DNA of 64,000 nt from the NCBI GenBank assembly GCA_020064725.1, contig JAGTWJ010000017.1, positions 2,790,001 to 2,854,000 of the forward strand, read 5' to 3'. Both the position numbers and the translations under genes were made by a program. Shown here one piece after another: positions 24,830 to 36,791 of this stretch. This DNA is from Drechslerella dactyloides. Taxonomy: Eukaryota; Ascomycota; Orbiliomycetes; Orbiliales; Orbiliaceae. Under the pieces are notes generated by a model. The model was not told the DNA's origin and did not search any database. It worked only from the letters and a program-made list of their open reading frames with translations. Numbering within the stretch: position 1 is the stretch's first letter; each line of letters opens with the position of its first letter.

Positions 24830-26009
24830 ATGTCGGTGCTGGAAAAGCTTCAGTCTCTCACGATCGGGCAGCCCAAGTACGACAAGTACGAGCTGGGCGA
24901 CTTCAAACTCCAAAGCAATGCTGTCCTCCCCGACGCGTGGATAGCCTACAAGACATTCGGCTCCCCGGACGCCCCCGCGATCCTGTACCCATCCTGGTAC
25001 TCCGGCGCCATCGCGGACAACGAATGGCTCATCGGCGAAGACAAGGCCCTGAATCCCAAAAAGTACTACATCATCATCACCGCCCTCTTCGGAAACGGAG
25101 AGTCCATCTCCCCGTCGAACTCCAAGGTCTCCCCGTTTCCCGACGTGACGGTGTACGATAACGTGCGCGCGCAACACCAGCTGCTGACACAGAAACTGGG
25201 CGTTCGCCATCTCCGCTGCGTCACCGGCTGGTCGATGGGCGCCGCGCAGTCCTACCAATGGGCGACGCAGTACCCGGACTTCATGGACATCTGCGTTCCG
25301 TTCTGCGGCTCGGCCAGGACATCGATCCACAACCAGGTCTTCCTGGAAGGCGTGAAATCAGCCCTTCTAGCCGCCAAGGGGTCGTCATCCGCGGGCAGTA
25401 CCTTCGGCCGGTTGGAGGCCAAGGGCTCCGAGAATCGCACGTGGACAGACGAGGAGCGGAAAGTCGGCCTCAAGGCCTTCGGGCGTGGATACGCCGGCTG
25501 GGGTTTCAGCCAGGCCTTCTACCGAGAGAGGCTCCACGAGAAAGCCTACGGCGCAAAGGACCTGGAAGACTTCATGGTCAGCTTTTGGGAAAAGTGGGCG
25601 CTGTCGAAGGATCCGGAGAATCTTCTGGTCATGCTGCACACGTGGCAGGCCGGGGACGTCAGCCTCCAAGAGCCGTACAATGGGGATTTTGAGAAAGCGA
25701 TGGCGAGCATCAAGGCGAAGACGCTGGTATTGCCCAGCAAGACGGATCTGTACTTCCCGTAAGTTGGTCAAGCTTTATATCAGTCTTACAAAGTGCAATT
25801 GTGCTCACTGGCTTCTTGTCTATAGGCCCGAGGACTCCGCGTATGAAGTGAAGAGCATGACGCCGGGCGTCGGTGAGCTGGACGTATATCCGTCCATCTG
25901 GGGTCATTGGGCTGGCGGGCCACCTGGCAATATGGAAGATGTGGAATGGCTCGACGTAAGGCTCAAGAAGCTGCTTGATACCGCACCTAAGCTCGCGGTA
26001 TCGACATAA
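24830..26009 (+). CDS. MetX-like alpha/beta hydrolase (homoserine acetyltransferase family)
   Basis: Two exons (24830-25758, 25826-26009) give 370 aa. The family includes homoserine O-acetyltransferases and related acyltransferases or esterases. The nucleophile elbow is GWSMGA with Ser at about 135; a probable catalytic Asp lies in KTDLYFP (about 306) and His in IWGHWAGGP (about 337), giving the expected order Ser-Asp-His. FGNGESISPSNS and YDNVRAQHQLL are typical of the superfamily. True MetX enzymes usually have GGSMGG at the elbow, so the Trp variant here suggests one of the paralogous fungal hydrolases, not the methionine-pathway enzyme. No targeting peptide is seen, so it is probably cytosolic. 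Confidence 0.88.
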
Positions 26010-26287
26010 CAGCCTTTGTGTCAACGTTCGCTTTTTGTGAGATAGTGCCATATCGCGTCGGCGGCGTTCAAAATGCAACACGCTCTATCAATACCCTATC
26101 GCAACTAAAGGTATTAAATTAAAACAGCGATAGAAGATATCTATACGTATAGCTAGGAGCAATTGGCTACTTGCAGGCAAATTGCTTTCCTACACATCCA
26201 CGATTTCCCCCACCGGGTGACCATTGTGTCCAATCGATATCATGATGATATGAATTGCGGATATATACACAGCCTTCGAGTTTAGCA

Positions 26288-27215
26288 CTATACTTGAGCA
26301 TTCCACAGCGGAACAGCCGTCACAGCGTACATCTGCTTTCGAAACTCCTTACAAGTCCCCAACTCGCTCGCCTCCAGCGTACCCGCCACCGCGCCAGTAC
26401 ACTCCAGATTATTCCACAACGTAAACCTAAACGCGCCGCTGGGCGCCGTAACCCTCATATCCGCCCACGTCGCATAGATGGGCACGGATACCGGCCAGCG
26501 GAAGGCAAAACAGCTCGCGACGCCGTCGTCCGTCGAGACGGATGCGTACTGGGAGCAGGTTTCGCCGCTGCTGGTGGGCGAGCTGCCGCAGGAGGCCGGG
26601 TTCGTGCTGTAGCAGGAGGTGTTGCCGAAGAAGAGTTGCCAGGAGGTGTCTTGCGGGATCGTGAGGGTGCTCGGGGTGCTCGATGGGGTGGGGGGTGTGC
26701 TGAGGCCTATGTCTGATAATATGAAGCCGTTGTAGACGGCGATGTGCTCCCCTGTGTACATGTATGTAAGCCGTCTGTCAGTAATGGGGTGGTTATGCTG
26801 CGGGATTTGATTTAACGATCCTACTGACCGAGGTTTATGGAGGCCGGGATGGGCTGGCCCCAGGTCGGTTTGCAAAGGCACGAGAGTTTGGCTGGTGGCA
26901 CGATGGTACAGCTGTTGCAACTGCCGCCGTATGCGCCGTTCGCCGCCCACTATCGACATCATCAGTCATCATTATATGCATTACATCAAGGTGGGATGTT
27001 TGTAAGCTCACCTCGAGGACGCCTTCGTGGTTGGTGATTCGGTTTTGCAAGTAAACTGAGCTCTGGATTCTTTTCGTCCCGGGATTCGGCAGACAGTCGG
27101 CTACCAGCCATCGGCCTTGAAGGCGGATGTTGGTGCACTGGCTGCTGATGCTGGCGTGGACGGCCACAAAGCCCAATCCGGCCCATAGGAGCACCTGAAT
27201 TGCGAGGCCACGCAT
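26288..27215 (-). CDS. Secreted CVNH-domain lectin with extra C-terminal domain
   Basis: Three exons (27012-27215, 26829-26949, 26288-26751) give 262 aa. A signal peptide (RGLAIQVLLWAGLGFVAVHA) is followed by a cyanovirin-N homology domain at about 23-125: SSQCTNIRLQGRWLVADC, IQSSVYLQNRITNHEGVLEW, CTIVPPAKLSCLC, IPASINLGEHIAVYNG. CVNH proteins bind mannose-type glycans. The domain is followed by a Thr/Pro linker and a further 135 residues with several Cys and Trp (for example GNTSCYS, PASCGSS, LWNNLECTG) that I do not recognise. Fungal CVNH proteins are often single-domain and lack a signal peptide, so the secreted two-domain form is less usual. The intron positions inside the domain are supported by phase and domain continuity. 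Confidence 0.85.
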
Positions 27216-28231
27216 TATTGGATATCTACCAGCTGGAACTTAAATGTTGAACTAGCCAGCCTATCAGAGGTAAAAATACAAGAGCTAAGACCAGTGCAAA
27301 AGCTTAGCTAAGGAGCATGTAGCAAATATTATGTAGCACCAGGCCTGGTCAACTAGTACAGTGGCATGTAGCCGACCCTTATATATATAATTGTACATAG
27401 CACCACCGGCCTTTGAATATATATCTATAAATTGTGTCAGTCATGGATGACTATTGACTTACTAATATACACCTGCAAGCATCGTACGAATGTGAACAGA
27501 AGCCGGGGAATCGCGAGGTACTGTTCCGAGCTTTTTATTATAATAAGGTACCGGCAATCTTGATATAACGCGCAAAATACCACGCCTCGCTAGCGGTACC
27601 TGGCTGACAAGTGACCGCTGGCTGCAGGCTATTTTGCGGATTGCATTTAGCCTGGACGCGGACGCGGACGCCTTACCAATGAGAATTGCTAAGGCGAGGC
27701 TTAAATTCATCTGATATACCGACGACCTGACTCGTTGTATATTAAATATCGGCCGATAAGCGGTTGTTTTCCTGGGACTCTTAGTGAAGTATTCTCGTGA
27801 CGTATGTGCATGCTGCACATTTCTTGTATCATGCATGCCATCGAGTTTGTACCTAGGTACCTAGGTAGTTGCTGGGAGAAAGTACCTGCAGCTACATAAA
27901 GTATAGATATCTCTCTTTTAATAGTCGTATCGGACTTCCGCGTGGAAGTTGCTTACTGCCAAGTTTAGGCACGACTAATGCCGGTGGCTTGGTCGTAATT
28001 CAACAGAGAATATTGTTACAACTGATGTATTCGATAGGATAGCATCATAGTATACAGAGCTTATGATTGACCTGCTAATAGCTTATATTACGTCCATACC
28101 AAGTATACCTAGTGTTTATGTGTCAGGCCGGCCGATTCCTAGCCATATATAGGGTCGATATACAGTTGCCGTTGCTGTCACTTATGCGCAACCGAGCCAC
28201 ATATATATATAAGTCGATGCGTGCAGTCCAA
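27216..28231. other. Intergenic, CVNH gene to large TULIP-like gene
   Basis: About 1 kb, AT-rich in parts, with TATATA runs and a short palindromic cctaggtacctaggtag near 27850. It holds the promoter of the CVNH gene and the 3' end of the next gene. No supported gene. Confidence 0.5.
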
Positions 28232-31200
28232 CTAGACCCTTCCCAGAATCTCCCCCTGAATCTTTGTTGCCTCTTTGCCCGTTTTTGCGCCCTCCGTTTT
28301 GGCATCCTCGATTTCTCCCTCCAACTTTGTGGATTTCTTCTTAGTGTTCCTATGTTCATTCTCTCTTTCCGTCTTGCTGGCTGCGTCCCTTTTGATTTTC
28401 CCCTCCAAGTCAAGTTTCTGCGCCTCCAGTTCCTTTTTCTTATCCCCAGTTGTAGTTTTGATCCGCTCCGCTAGTTGATCCGCCGCCCTTTGGTTCTTGT
28501 CAATTCGGTCCTCCAGAGCTGTAATGTTTCTTGCTAATTCATCGATCCTATTTGTGTAGGTTGTATGAGTCTCGTTCATTTGTATAACGTTCAGCTTGAG
28601 GCGTACTGTTTCCGCTAGGTTGCGGCTGTATGAATCCAGTACTGTAGAATCGTGTCCAGCCAGTTGCCCGGCCAGTTTCTCAGTGGCCTTGTCGATAGCG
28701 TCCTGTTTCAGGGTGTTTATTTGAGTACTATCGAGACCCAATTTTTTAAGAAAAGTGCGGTATGTCTTCGTGAATATCTCGAACTTCCCAGTGGCGTAAG
28801 TGTTCAGGTGGCCGTAGATCGATTCCGCTGCAGTCCGATACACTTGATTCCAGGCCTCGCCGTCAAGTTCTTCCAAAACCCCATTCTTGGGTAGGGTTCC
28901 GTTCCGTCGCAGCTCGGCAATTCTGGTCTCGATCGCGGTACTAACCTTTCCGTCCAAATCAAACCCGTTGAGAATGTCCTTCCACTTCTGTTTTTCCGCT
29001 AACAACTGGTGATCCGCGAAGGTCGCAACTTGGTCAAGCGTTTGATGCCTTCTTCCAGTCACTTTGTGGGTGACGATTTCTGACAACTTTTCCATATCTT
29101 CCTCTTCCTTAGCGTTGACCTTCGCCTTCTTCTGCCTGCGGGTGAAGAAGTGATATACGGCTAGGGCCAGCGTTACTATCTGCACGAGGTTGAAAAACTG
29201 AGATTCGACATTGTTCGCGTTTCCGAGCGTATCCCAACCACTGATATCTTTCACAGTGACTTGATCTGGTATCTTCCCTGCGAAAGGAATCGCAGTCCCC
29301 GTGGTGGGGTTTTTTGTACCTGTGAAAGCCATGGCCGTGCCATCCAGAGCGAAGACAACATCGTAACTGGTTCCGTCAATCATGGCCCAAATTATATGCG
29401 TCTGGCCATCAGCAGTCCTTTTCTGGGTCGGAAGGTGTCTCTCCCCCTGAAAAACGATCTCGCCCGTGATCCGGTCCAGAGTAAGGTTGGAGCGGGCTAG
29501 ATCATCCGGCTTGGTGACTTGATATTGACCACCTGAAGTTCTAATGTCGTACGCTGGTACCGGCACAAGTTTTGTGCCGTTAAAATCGGAATCCTTACCA
29601 TCGCTGGTGGATTTCCCCGCAAAAGACTGCAGGAACCCGCCGTCCGATTGCGCGGTGGAGGTGAAGACGACGCTGTATTTCACCAAGTCCTTGGTTTCTG
29701 CTGATCCAGTCGCCCAAGTGACTGTGTAGGTCGGATTGTTAGCATCGTCATTCGATGTGATGCCTGGTGTCCTTGTGAACTTCTTGTAAGTGACCGCGCC
29801 CGTGCCAGGGTCGACCACAAGCAGATCGGTAGCATCGCCATTGACTTTGTAAACTCCAGAGTAGGCCTGTATGGTGAACGAAGGGGCCACAACAGTAAAA
29901 AATGCATTAAATGGTCTGGGGCGATGGATTTCCTCAACCGGCGAGATGGAACTCAAAGCTATTTCGGACGCCATGGAGAATCCCATTAGGTCTCCAAGCT
30001 TGTCGCAATCGACACCTTCAAACCCGTGCTTGGCGGCGACTTCGAGTACCTGGTCCAACGGATCGGGATGCTCAGGCGCCGCTGACGTATCGAAACACTG
30101 ATACATGTCCGTCATCATGGTTGTGTCCTCCAGTGAGAAAAAGGTATCCCAGAACTTGGCTTCGAGTGATTTCGATCCGTCACTGGGAGCATCCGTGGGC
30201 GCCGGCGCCGCTGGGCCGTCAGACATAGGCACATCAGGCCCTGGACGGAACCTCTCAACAGTCGAAGGTTCTTCCGCGGGCTGAGAGTCAGGTGTAGGAA
30301 TGACAAGGTTGGGACTTGGTGTATGATTCGGGGCCGGCTCGGGTGGAGACGCGATACCCCCCGTCAAAATCATATCCCACGGCATGGCAAATCCGCTGGT
30401 TATCGCCTTGCCGTTGCTAACATCGGCTACGATATTATCGGCATTAAATATGTGCTGGCCAGGCAGTAGAATATTCGTGACCAGGAAGTAATTAACAGAT
30501 GGGAATGACACCACTCGGACCGGGATGTTGACTTGAATAGATTTCCAGACGTCCGGAACATCGAATGACCAGGTTTCGCCCCATCGCCATGCGCCGCTTA
30601 TAGCATGCGGAGTGACTTTGTAAACGGATGGGAAATTCGAGCTGGCGGAAAGCATGTTCTGGCCCTGTTGCCATGTGTATGTACCGCTACAAGCAAAATC
30701 CAAGCTTGTTTGACCATGGTCGAATTCCCATTGTTTGCTGCCATAGTTATAGTATGAGTAGCTCCAATCAGAAACGGCGTTTGGAGTGCCGTAGGTCATT
30801 GAGATCGATGGAGATGCATTCGCATCGTTTGTCGGAACCTTTGGGCTTACACTCATGGTGCTTTGTTGTGTGCTGATATCGAACGATACAGCGCCAATCT
30901 CCCAAGAGATGTCTTTTGTTTTATACCCTGGCACTTTTACCGTTTGAGAAGGCAGATTGAATGTTAAGGCCAGAGCTGAAGAAAGATATCACATTAGTAT
31001 TCTTCTACCAATATGTTGTTTTACAAACGACGACCAACGTACCGTTGTCTCCCGCTACCGCTTCCTTTATATTGGTGCAACCATAGCGGGCAAGTCCGGC
31101 CTGCGTTAAGTGAAGGATTAGCGATATATAGCCGCCTTTGAGGTTTAGATTGCTTCTTACAGTAAATAATTTATCCTTGACCAAATAGCGGTTGAGGATA

Positions 31201-32183
31201 ACGCTGCTGTTACTTCCTTTTGGGATAGGGTTGGTGGAAGTACCACCAGGGCTGAACTCGAGATTGGCAGTCTCGCCACCAGCATTGCCCGGGCTCGATA
31301 CTCCCCCTTCTACGGCGATGTATAAGCACAAGACGCCTGACCCAGAACCATCCTGAGGTTTTGGAATGAGAGACATCATAAAGCAAGTTGGTTGCAAAGC
31401 CACATCGCCGCCAACTTCAGCATCCCCGCTATGCTGAACACCGGCTAAGCAAAAGCTTAAGCCTGCCGCACTATCAAGATGCTGCGCAATAGGCTCAGAA
31501 ACTCCGCTCAACTGGTTAAGGAACGCTTTGCCAGCGTCAGTCGTAGCAGAATATCCAAAGTTGAGGAGACTGTTTTGTTGAAGGTTGATACAAACCACAT
31601 TGTGGACGTTGGGTTCGGTAGCAACAATCCATCCAGGGGCTTTATCCGTGCCCGGATTTGGCTTGAAGGTACCATCTTTAGAAATTGTCCCTTGAACGTG
31701 CGCGAGAGTGGTGGCGATATTAAGATATACACCATCGGGGAATTTGACGGTATCACCTCCTTTATCCTTGATGTCTCCTGACATTTTGAAATTAACTTGC
31801 AAAGGTGCAGCTGCGACGGTGTCCAAGAACTCAATGGTAATGTCCGAAAGAGTAACATTGAAGGTGTAGGTGTCGGTGATTTTTCCCAAGATATCTACAA
31901 ATTCAATATTGTCAACACGGCCGAATCCACATAGTGCTACTCGTTGCGCACCCATGGGCCCAGTAACATATTCATAGATGTACTTACTTTTCTGATCGAC
32001 AGAGAATACCGGAACAGTCTCGACGTTCTTCATCGTTTGCCCCTGTGCTTTCAAAAGGGCGTTGAGCATTTGGATGTCATAGCTAACCAGAACATCCCAG
32101 CCTTGGAGCAAGCTTTCGTGCTTGTCTTTGGTCCCTTTCTCCATGGCGCTTGCCATCTCTACGAGGTTATAGGTTGCAACCAT
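28232..32183 (-). CDS. Very large TULIP/P47-like protein with coiled-coil tail
   Basis: Two exons (31043-32183 and 28232-30975; intron GTACGT...TTCAG, 67 bp) give about 1294 aa. I do not recognise a characterised fungal orthologue. The N-terminus has a GWDVLVSYD motif followed by alternating beta strands, which recalls the start of Clostridium P47-type TULIP proteins; this similarity is from memory and weak. Next come a Trp/Tyr-rich beta region, a Pro-rich linker (about 586-640), two related beta modules (about 750-845 and 863-946), one hydrophobic segment (about 968-990) followed by RRQKK, and a 300-residue Lys/Glu-rich helical tail whose last 90 residues are strong coiled coil. There is no signal peptide. 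P47/Orf-X proteins accompany bacterial toxins, but no toxic function is shown here. It is divergent from the 1099-aa gene at 33432. Confidence 0.6.
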
Positions 32184-33431
32184 TTTGACGAAAAAATGCG
32201 GAGCTTATACTTTCTTTGATGAAATCGAGGTAAGGGATCTTAAGGTGGAAGCCAGAAGTGGAGATTATATCAAAGATATGGGAATAGATGCGGAGGAAGA
32301 TGATCAAGGATGGAAAATTACTGTAGCTGTTGGAGTTGATATTCGACAGGTGATGTGAATTCTGGTGCAATGGTTGAAAAACTTCGAAGCTTGAGTAGTG
32401 GTCTTATATAGACGAAAAGATTTACGTTCAGTGAAGACAGTTGCTAGACATAGACCGCCCAACTCCGAACAGGCTGAGTGACAGCCCTGGCGATCGAACA
32501 TATCATGGTGGTATACAAACATACTCAAGCATCTTGATTTGAGATGTTATTTTGGCTCGAGGAGGGCTGCGGATGGGTGTTTCCAGCTGAACTGAAGCCA
32601 CAGCTGAACTGTAAACTCAGTTATGGAGATTCTCATTGGATCAGCTATTTCAGGGAGCGTTGTATTCTTGTATTTACGAGGAGCAAACCTGAAGTCAAAG
32701 TTGTCAGATGTTCTCTAGATGTCAAGCGGCGTATTTTGACATGGAAATTGTTGCCGTGGTTCTTTCAGCTCGGCTTACCAAGCCAGATTTTATTGCGAGG
32801 CGTCCAATAAATCACTCAACGAACAATTTATAGAAAAGCCCAATAAAGGCTGTATAAGCACTAAATACTTTTTGAAATTACAACTAATGTTCACAAGACT
32901 AAATGGCAGATACGTTGCGTAATGTTTGTGTAACTATTCGTTCAGTTATATTTGGATGTCCTATACCATTTCGACGGGTAGTTCCGATCAAGATTCAGAT
33001 TTGGTTAACCGAGCTGAAAAGAACCATGATTGGTTCAGTCAAGTAGGGCTGACCTGGTCCCACTGGTAGGGCTGAAGATCAAGAGCAAGTCGGAAGCCCC
33101 GAGCGCTAGCCTAATCAGAATCTGATTGGCGGGTCAAAGAGTACAGAAAGCATCGTGAAAAATGCTGTAGAATGTTGGTGTCGCATCTTGCAAGGCCCTA
33201 GGCTGATGTTGAAGAGGAAGATAGCTTCCTAGGCCGGCTCAAGCTGCAGGTATTTAAGGGAAGACGAAGGCGACCAACACAGCAGCGCTACAACAACATA
33301 TTAACACTGCACCGCGTTGGATAGTTGATACCTGTTATTGATAATAATCATACACGGAATCCATATATCTTTTTGTGGATTTATTTCTTCGAAGCTTCGT
33401 CTATTTAGCTCTTCAATTGACAGAACAAAAA
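32184..33431. promoter_or_regulatory. Divergent region between the two large genes
   Basis: There are 1248 bases between divergent start codons. The 11-mer cttcgaagctt occurs at 32382-32392 and 33387-33397, near each end. Its GAAnnTT core resembles a heat-shock-type half site, but chance cannot be excluded. TATATAT lies near 33362, about 70 bp before the right-hand ATG. Confidence 0.4.
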
Positions 33432-36400
33432 ATGTCGTCCGAGTCCCTCCATTTTAGTTTTGCTAGCAAGAACTGCACCTTGATTCTTGACGCCGGTGGG
33501 TCTCCATCAGATTCGGATCTGGATTCGCCAAAGCCGTATACCATTGCAGAAGATTTTACTTTTGACACTCCTGCCTGTTATATATATGCCGAAGATATTG
33601 TTCTTTCGACAGATCTCAAGTTGCCTGGCAAGGTCCTGGGGCTCTTCTGCAATACACTTACCGTCGCCTCGACCATAGATCCCAAGACTAAAAAACCAGT
33701 CCCAACAACTATCAACGTCTCAGGGGAAGACGGTGTGAGCAACGCTACTGACGATGATGCACGAAATGGCGGTGACGGAGGGAACGTTTATCTCTATGTT
33801 GAAAACATGGACGATTCAATTCTTCAAAATCTTCGCATCGTTTCGAACGGAGGGAACGGAGCAACCGGAATGGATAATGCAGGCGGTCTCGGTGGCCCAG
33901 GTGGTAATGGTGGGAATGGGGGCGAGATCCAAGTTGTTTTTGGCAGCGTGTTCAGCGATATCGGAGTCCGGGCCTACAACGGGACCTCGCAGCCATGGGT
34001 GATGCAGGTCAAAACTTTAGTAGACTCCATCATGCCCGCTATAAAACTCAAGCAACTCAGCGACAGTGTAACTTTTGGTTACTCTGACTCTCAAGTCACC
34101 AGCTGGGACGGTACCCTGGATGATTATTCTACTTACGTCGACGACGTGCAGAAGCTCCAAGCCTCTCTTGCATTACTCTTTTCTCCCCCAATAGACAGCG
34201 GCGGAGACCCCAGCGATGAAACACTGGACCTTGCGCAACAGCTATCCGATTCAATCCAAACATTGGTGGACTCGCCGAATGCTCCAACAGCTGTTCCTGA
34301 CTCGACGGAGGATATCGAAACATTAGAAACAGCGATCGATTCTTTTATCAAGATTGGTGGTAACAAAAAAGAGGCCGAAGTCATCTCTGCCTTGAGCTCG
34401 GTGAAATCCGTTAGAGAGCCCACTTCCAAGACATCTGACTTGAATTCAGCAATCGACAGTATTGTTCAAACCAGCCTTGGTTTGCTAGAGCAGTTAGTGG
34501 TATTCATAACACACAGTTGGGTAGAGGCCAATGCCGGTAAGTAAACTTTCAGATGATGCTATCTCGAGACCTTCTGACGGTATTTTTGTGCAATAGGTCG
34601 CAAAGGCATGGGTGGTATAAGTTCTCATGATGCCGCTTCCCCGAATGGCCCTGCTGGCACTGATGGAACTCCTGGCTATTCTAAAGCTAAATATCTTGGA
34701 TTAGACGGAAGAGTTGAAGATTCCGATGTTGATATTGCCTACGCGTTTCCTGAGCAATGTCGTATGCTTTTGAACATCGCAGATTACTACTATTTTGTTT
34801 CCGATCAGAAAAGTTGGACTGCCGCGGCTAGGCTCTATGACCGTATCAGCAAACGATTGAGCTTTATAGAAAAGCTGACCCAGGACTCAAAGATCGCTAA
34901 AGCTTACAGCAGTTTGGAAGCTGACGACCGGATCACTTACCATCCATTGTCGGAAATCCAATCTGTTTATTCCACCGCCCAGGGCAGGCTCAATCAACTG
35001 AAACTCGGTCATGATATGTTTGGCCACTCGGATTCATGGGTGCCTCGCCTTTCAGCTGCTTATTATAAGGACCGAGTCGACACAATGCTCCAGCAGCTAG
35101 GGAAATTGGAAACAGCCGTTGATCTTTACGTGAAGGAGCACAAAGACGACACAAAACAACGCACACAGGCGCAAGTCGGAATACAAAATTCGTCCGGGGC
35201 GCTATCGAATGCCCAGGACAGGATCCAGCTTCTCTCAGGACCTGGCGGGATACTCCGCTCGTACGAGAGACAAATCGCAACTTACGCTCCACTTCTGGGG
35301 CCTGCCCGCGATGCAGTTTTAGACGCAATTAAAAATGTCACGAAGGATATCCAAAATAACATTAATATCAATCCAGAGGATATTATCAGCGCGTTCACAA
35401 TGCTGGCAATGTGCCCGAGTAAGGTGATGGCCGCCGCCGAGTTTGGCCAGGAACTCTTCAAAGCTACTACGACGGTAGCAGGGGACGATGGAGTGGACGT
35501 CAACAAGAGCTACGTTATTAAGCAGCTTAATACCTGCAGCGACACTCTTGCGTCCCTCAACGAGGCTTTCAAACAGAACACGGATGGAACGATCGATTTG
35601 GATGATCCCGGTGCATCCATAGTACTAGCGCAAAAGGACGATATCGACTCTCTAATGGAAAAATTTGCAAAGGCCATCCCCAAGTCGGATTCGGACGCTG
35701 TCAACGAAGCCTTCCAAACCTACACCACCCTTATTTCCAAGCGCAATACCGCTGTCATGGAATACAACTGCTCATTACAACTCCTTGCCCAGGCGATCAG
35801 CGACAAGCAAGACTACGAACGCCAAACCAAAAAATGGGGCGAGGTCCTTCTCACTTTGCCAACAGACCTTCCAGCCATAGTTTTATGGTTGAGAAAGTCC
35901 CGAGACGACCTTCGCTTCCAAATCATGCAGCGGCTCAACTTCCAATCGCGGGCAATATGGTTTTGGGGTTTAAGCCCCATAGCAGTGATGAATAGCCCCG
36001 GGCCCCTTATGGACAGTGCGGATCTAATCGGGGACCAGAACAAGCTCGATTCCGCAACCGAAGACTCGATAAGTTTTCTGGCGAATAACAACATGCAAGC
36101 GTTGCCACCACCTGGTAAACCGGGAGCTTTCTATCAGATCTCAGACGAAGACCTTGAAAGTCTGAAGAGCCACTTCACAACAGTCTCAGAGCCACCGGGC
36201 AAGGTATACAGCACCACGATTACCATTGCTCCCGGCGACATCCCAGATATCGCCACTGGCCGCAACATCCGTCTCACGGAAGTAAGGGTCTGGTTAGTCG
36301 GCGTGAAATCGAAAGTCCCTGCAGGTCCATTAGGAGACCAGCTGTTTAGCTTGAATGTCATCCATAACGGCACGGAGACCATACAAGACACCTTATCAAG

Positions 36401-36791
36401 AGAAACCTCTTTCACTCACGATCCTGTCATAGTGTCGTTTGAGTACTATTGCAACAAGGTGAAGTCGTATAGAGACTGTCTCGCTGACAATGTGGCTGGC
36501 GTTGAGGGATTAGGTGGGGACTACAATGGTTCAAATTACCATAACAACATTAACGCGCCGATTGGGCCCTACGCTGATTGGACTATAACCATTGCCACTG
36601 ATGACAAATCAAATCGGGGGCTAGATCTAAGCGGCGTGACCGCAGGATACTTCGAATTTGCAGTCAGAAAGCAAGGGAAACCCCCAGTTTTCAGAGCGGC
36701 AGCTAGCGCTCATGGTCACGGCGGAAAAGAGAGGAGTAAGCATAAAGTGGATCGAGGCAACCGATTCAATGCGAAATCCAGACAAATTTGA
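33432..36791 (+). CDS. Large Gly-rich/helical protein with C-terminal beta domain
   Basis: Two exons (33432-34536, 34597-36791; intron GTAAGT...AATAG, 60 bp) give about 1099 aa. The start is the ATG at 33432 (acaaaaaATG); the frame is open further upstream but without an ATG. Order: a beta-rich N-terminus with two Gly/Asn-rich segments (about 112-166), a mostly helical insertion, a collagen-like Gly segment right after the intron (about 372-397), a long helical region (about 417-837) with several amphipathic helices and hydrophobic stretches, and a beta-rich C-terminal domain (about 895-1075) before a basic tail. The all-helical core recalls alpha-pore-forming proteins. The spacing of Trp and hydrophobic residues in the C-terminal domain recalls the TcB-binding domain of bacterial Tc toxin A subunits. 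Both comparisons are hypotheses. No signal peptide is visible. Confidence 0.6.

Noticed and set aside
24830..26009. Assignment as true MET2 homoserine acetyltransferase
   Set aside because: The elbow is GWSMGA instead of GGSMGG, and the protein is shorter than fungal Met2.
33375..33431. Upstream extension of the 1099-aa protein
   Set aside because: The extension has no ATG; the ATG at 33432 has a good fungal context.
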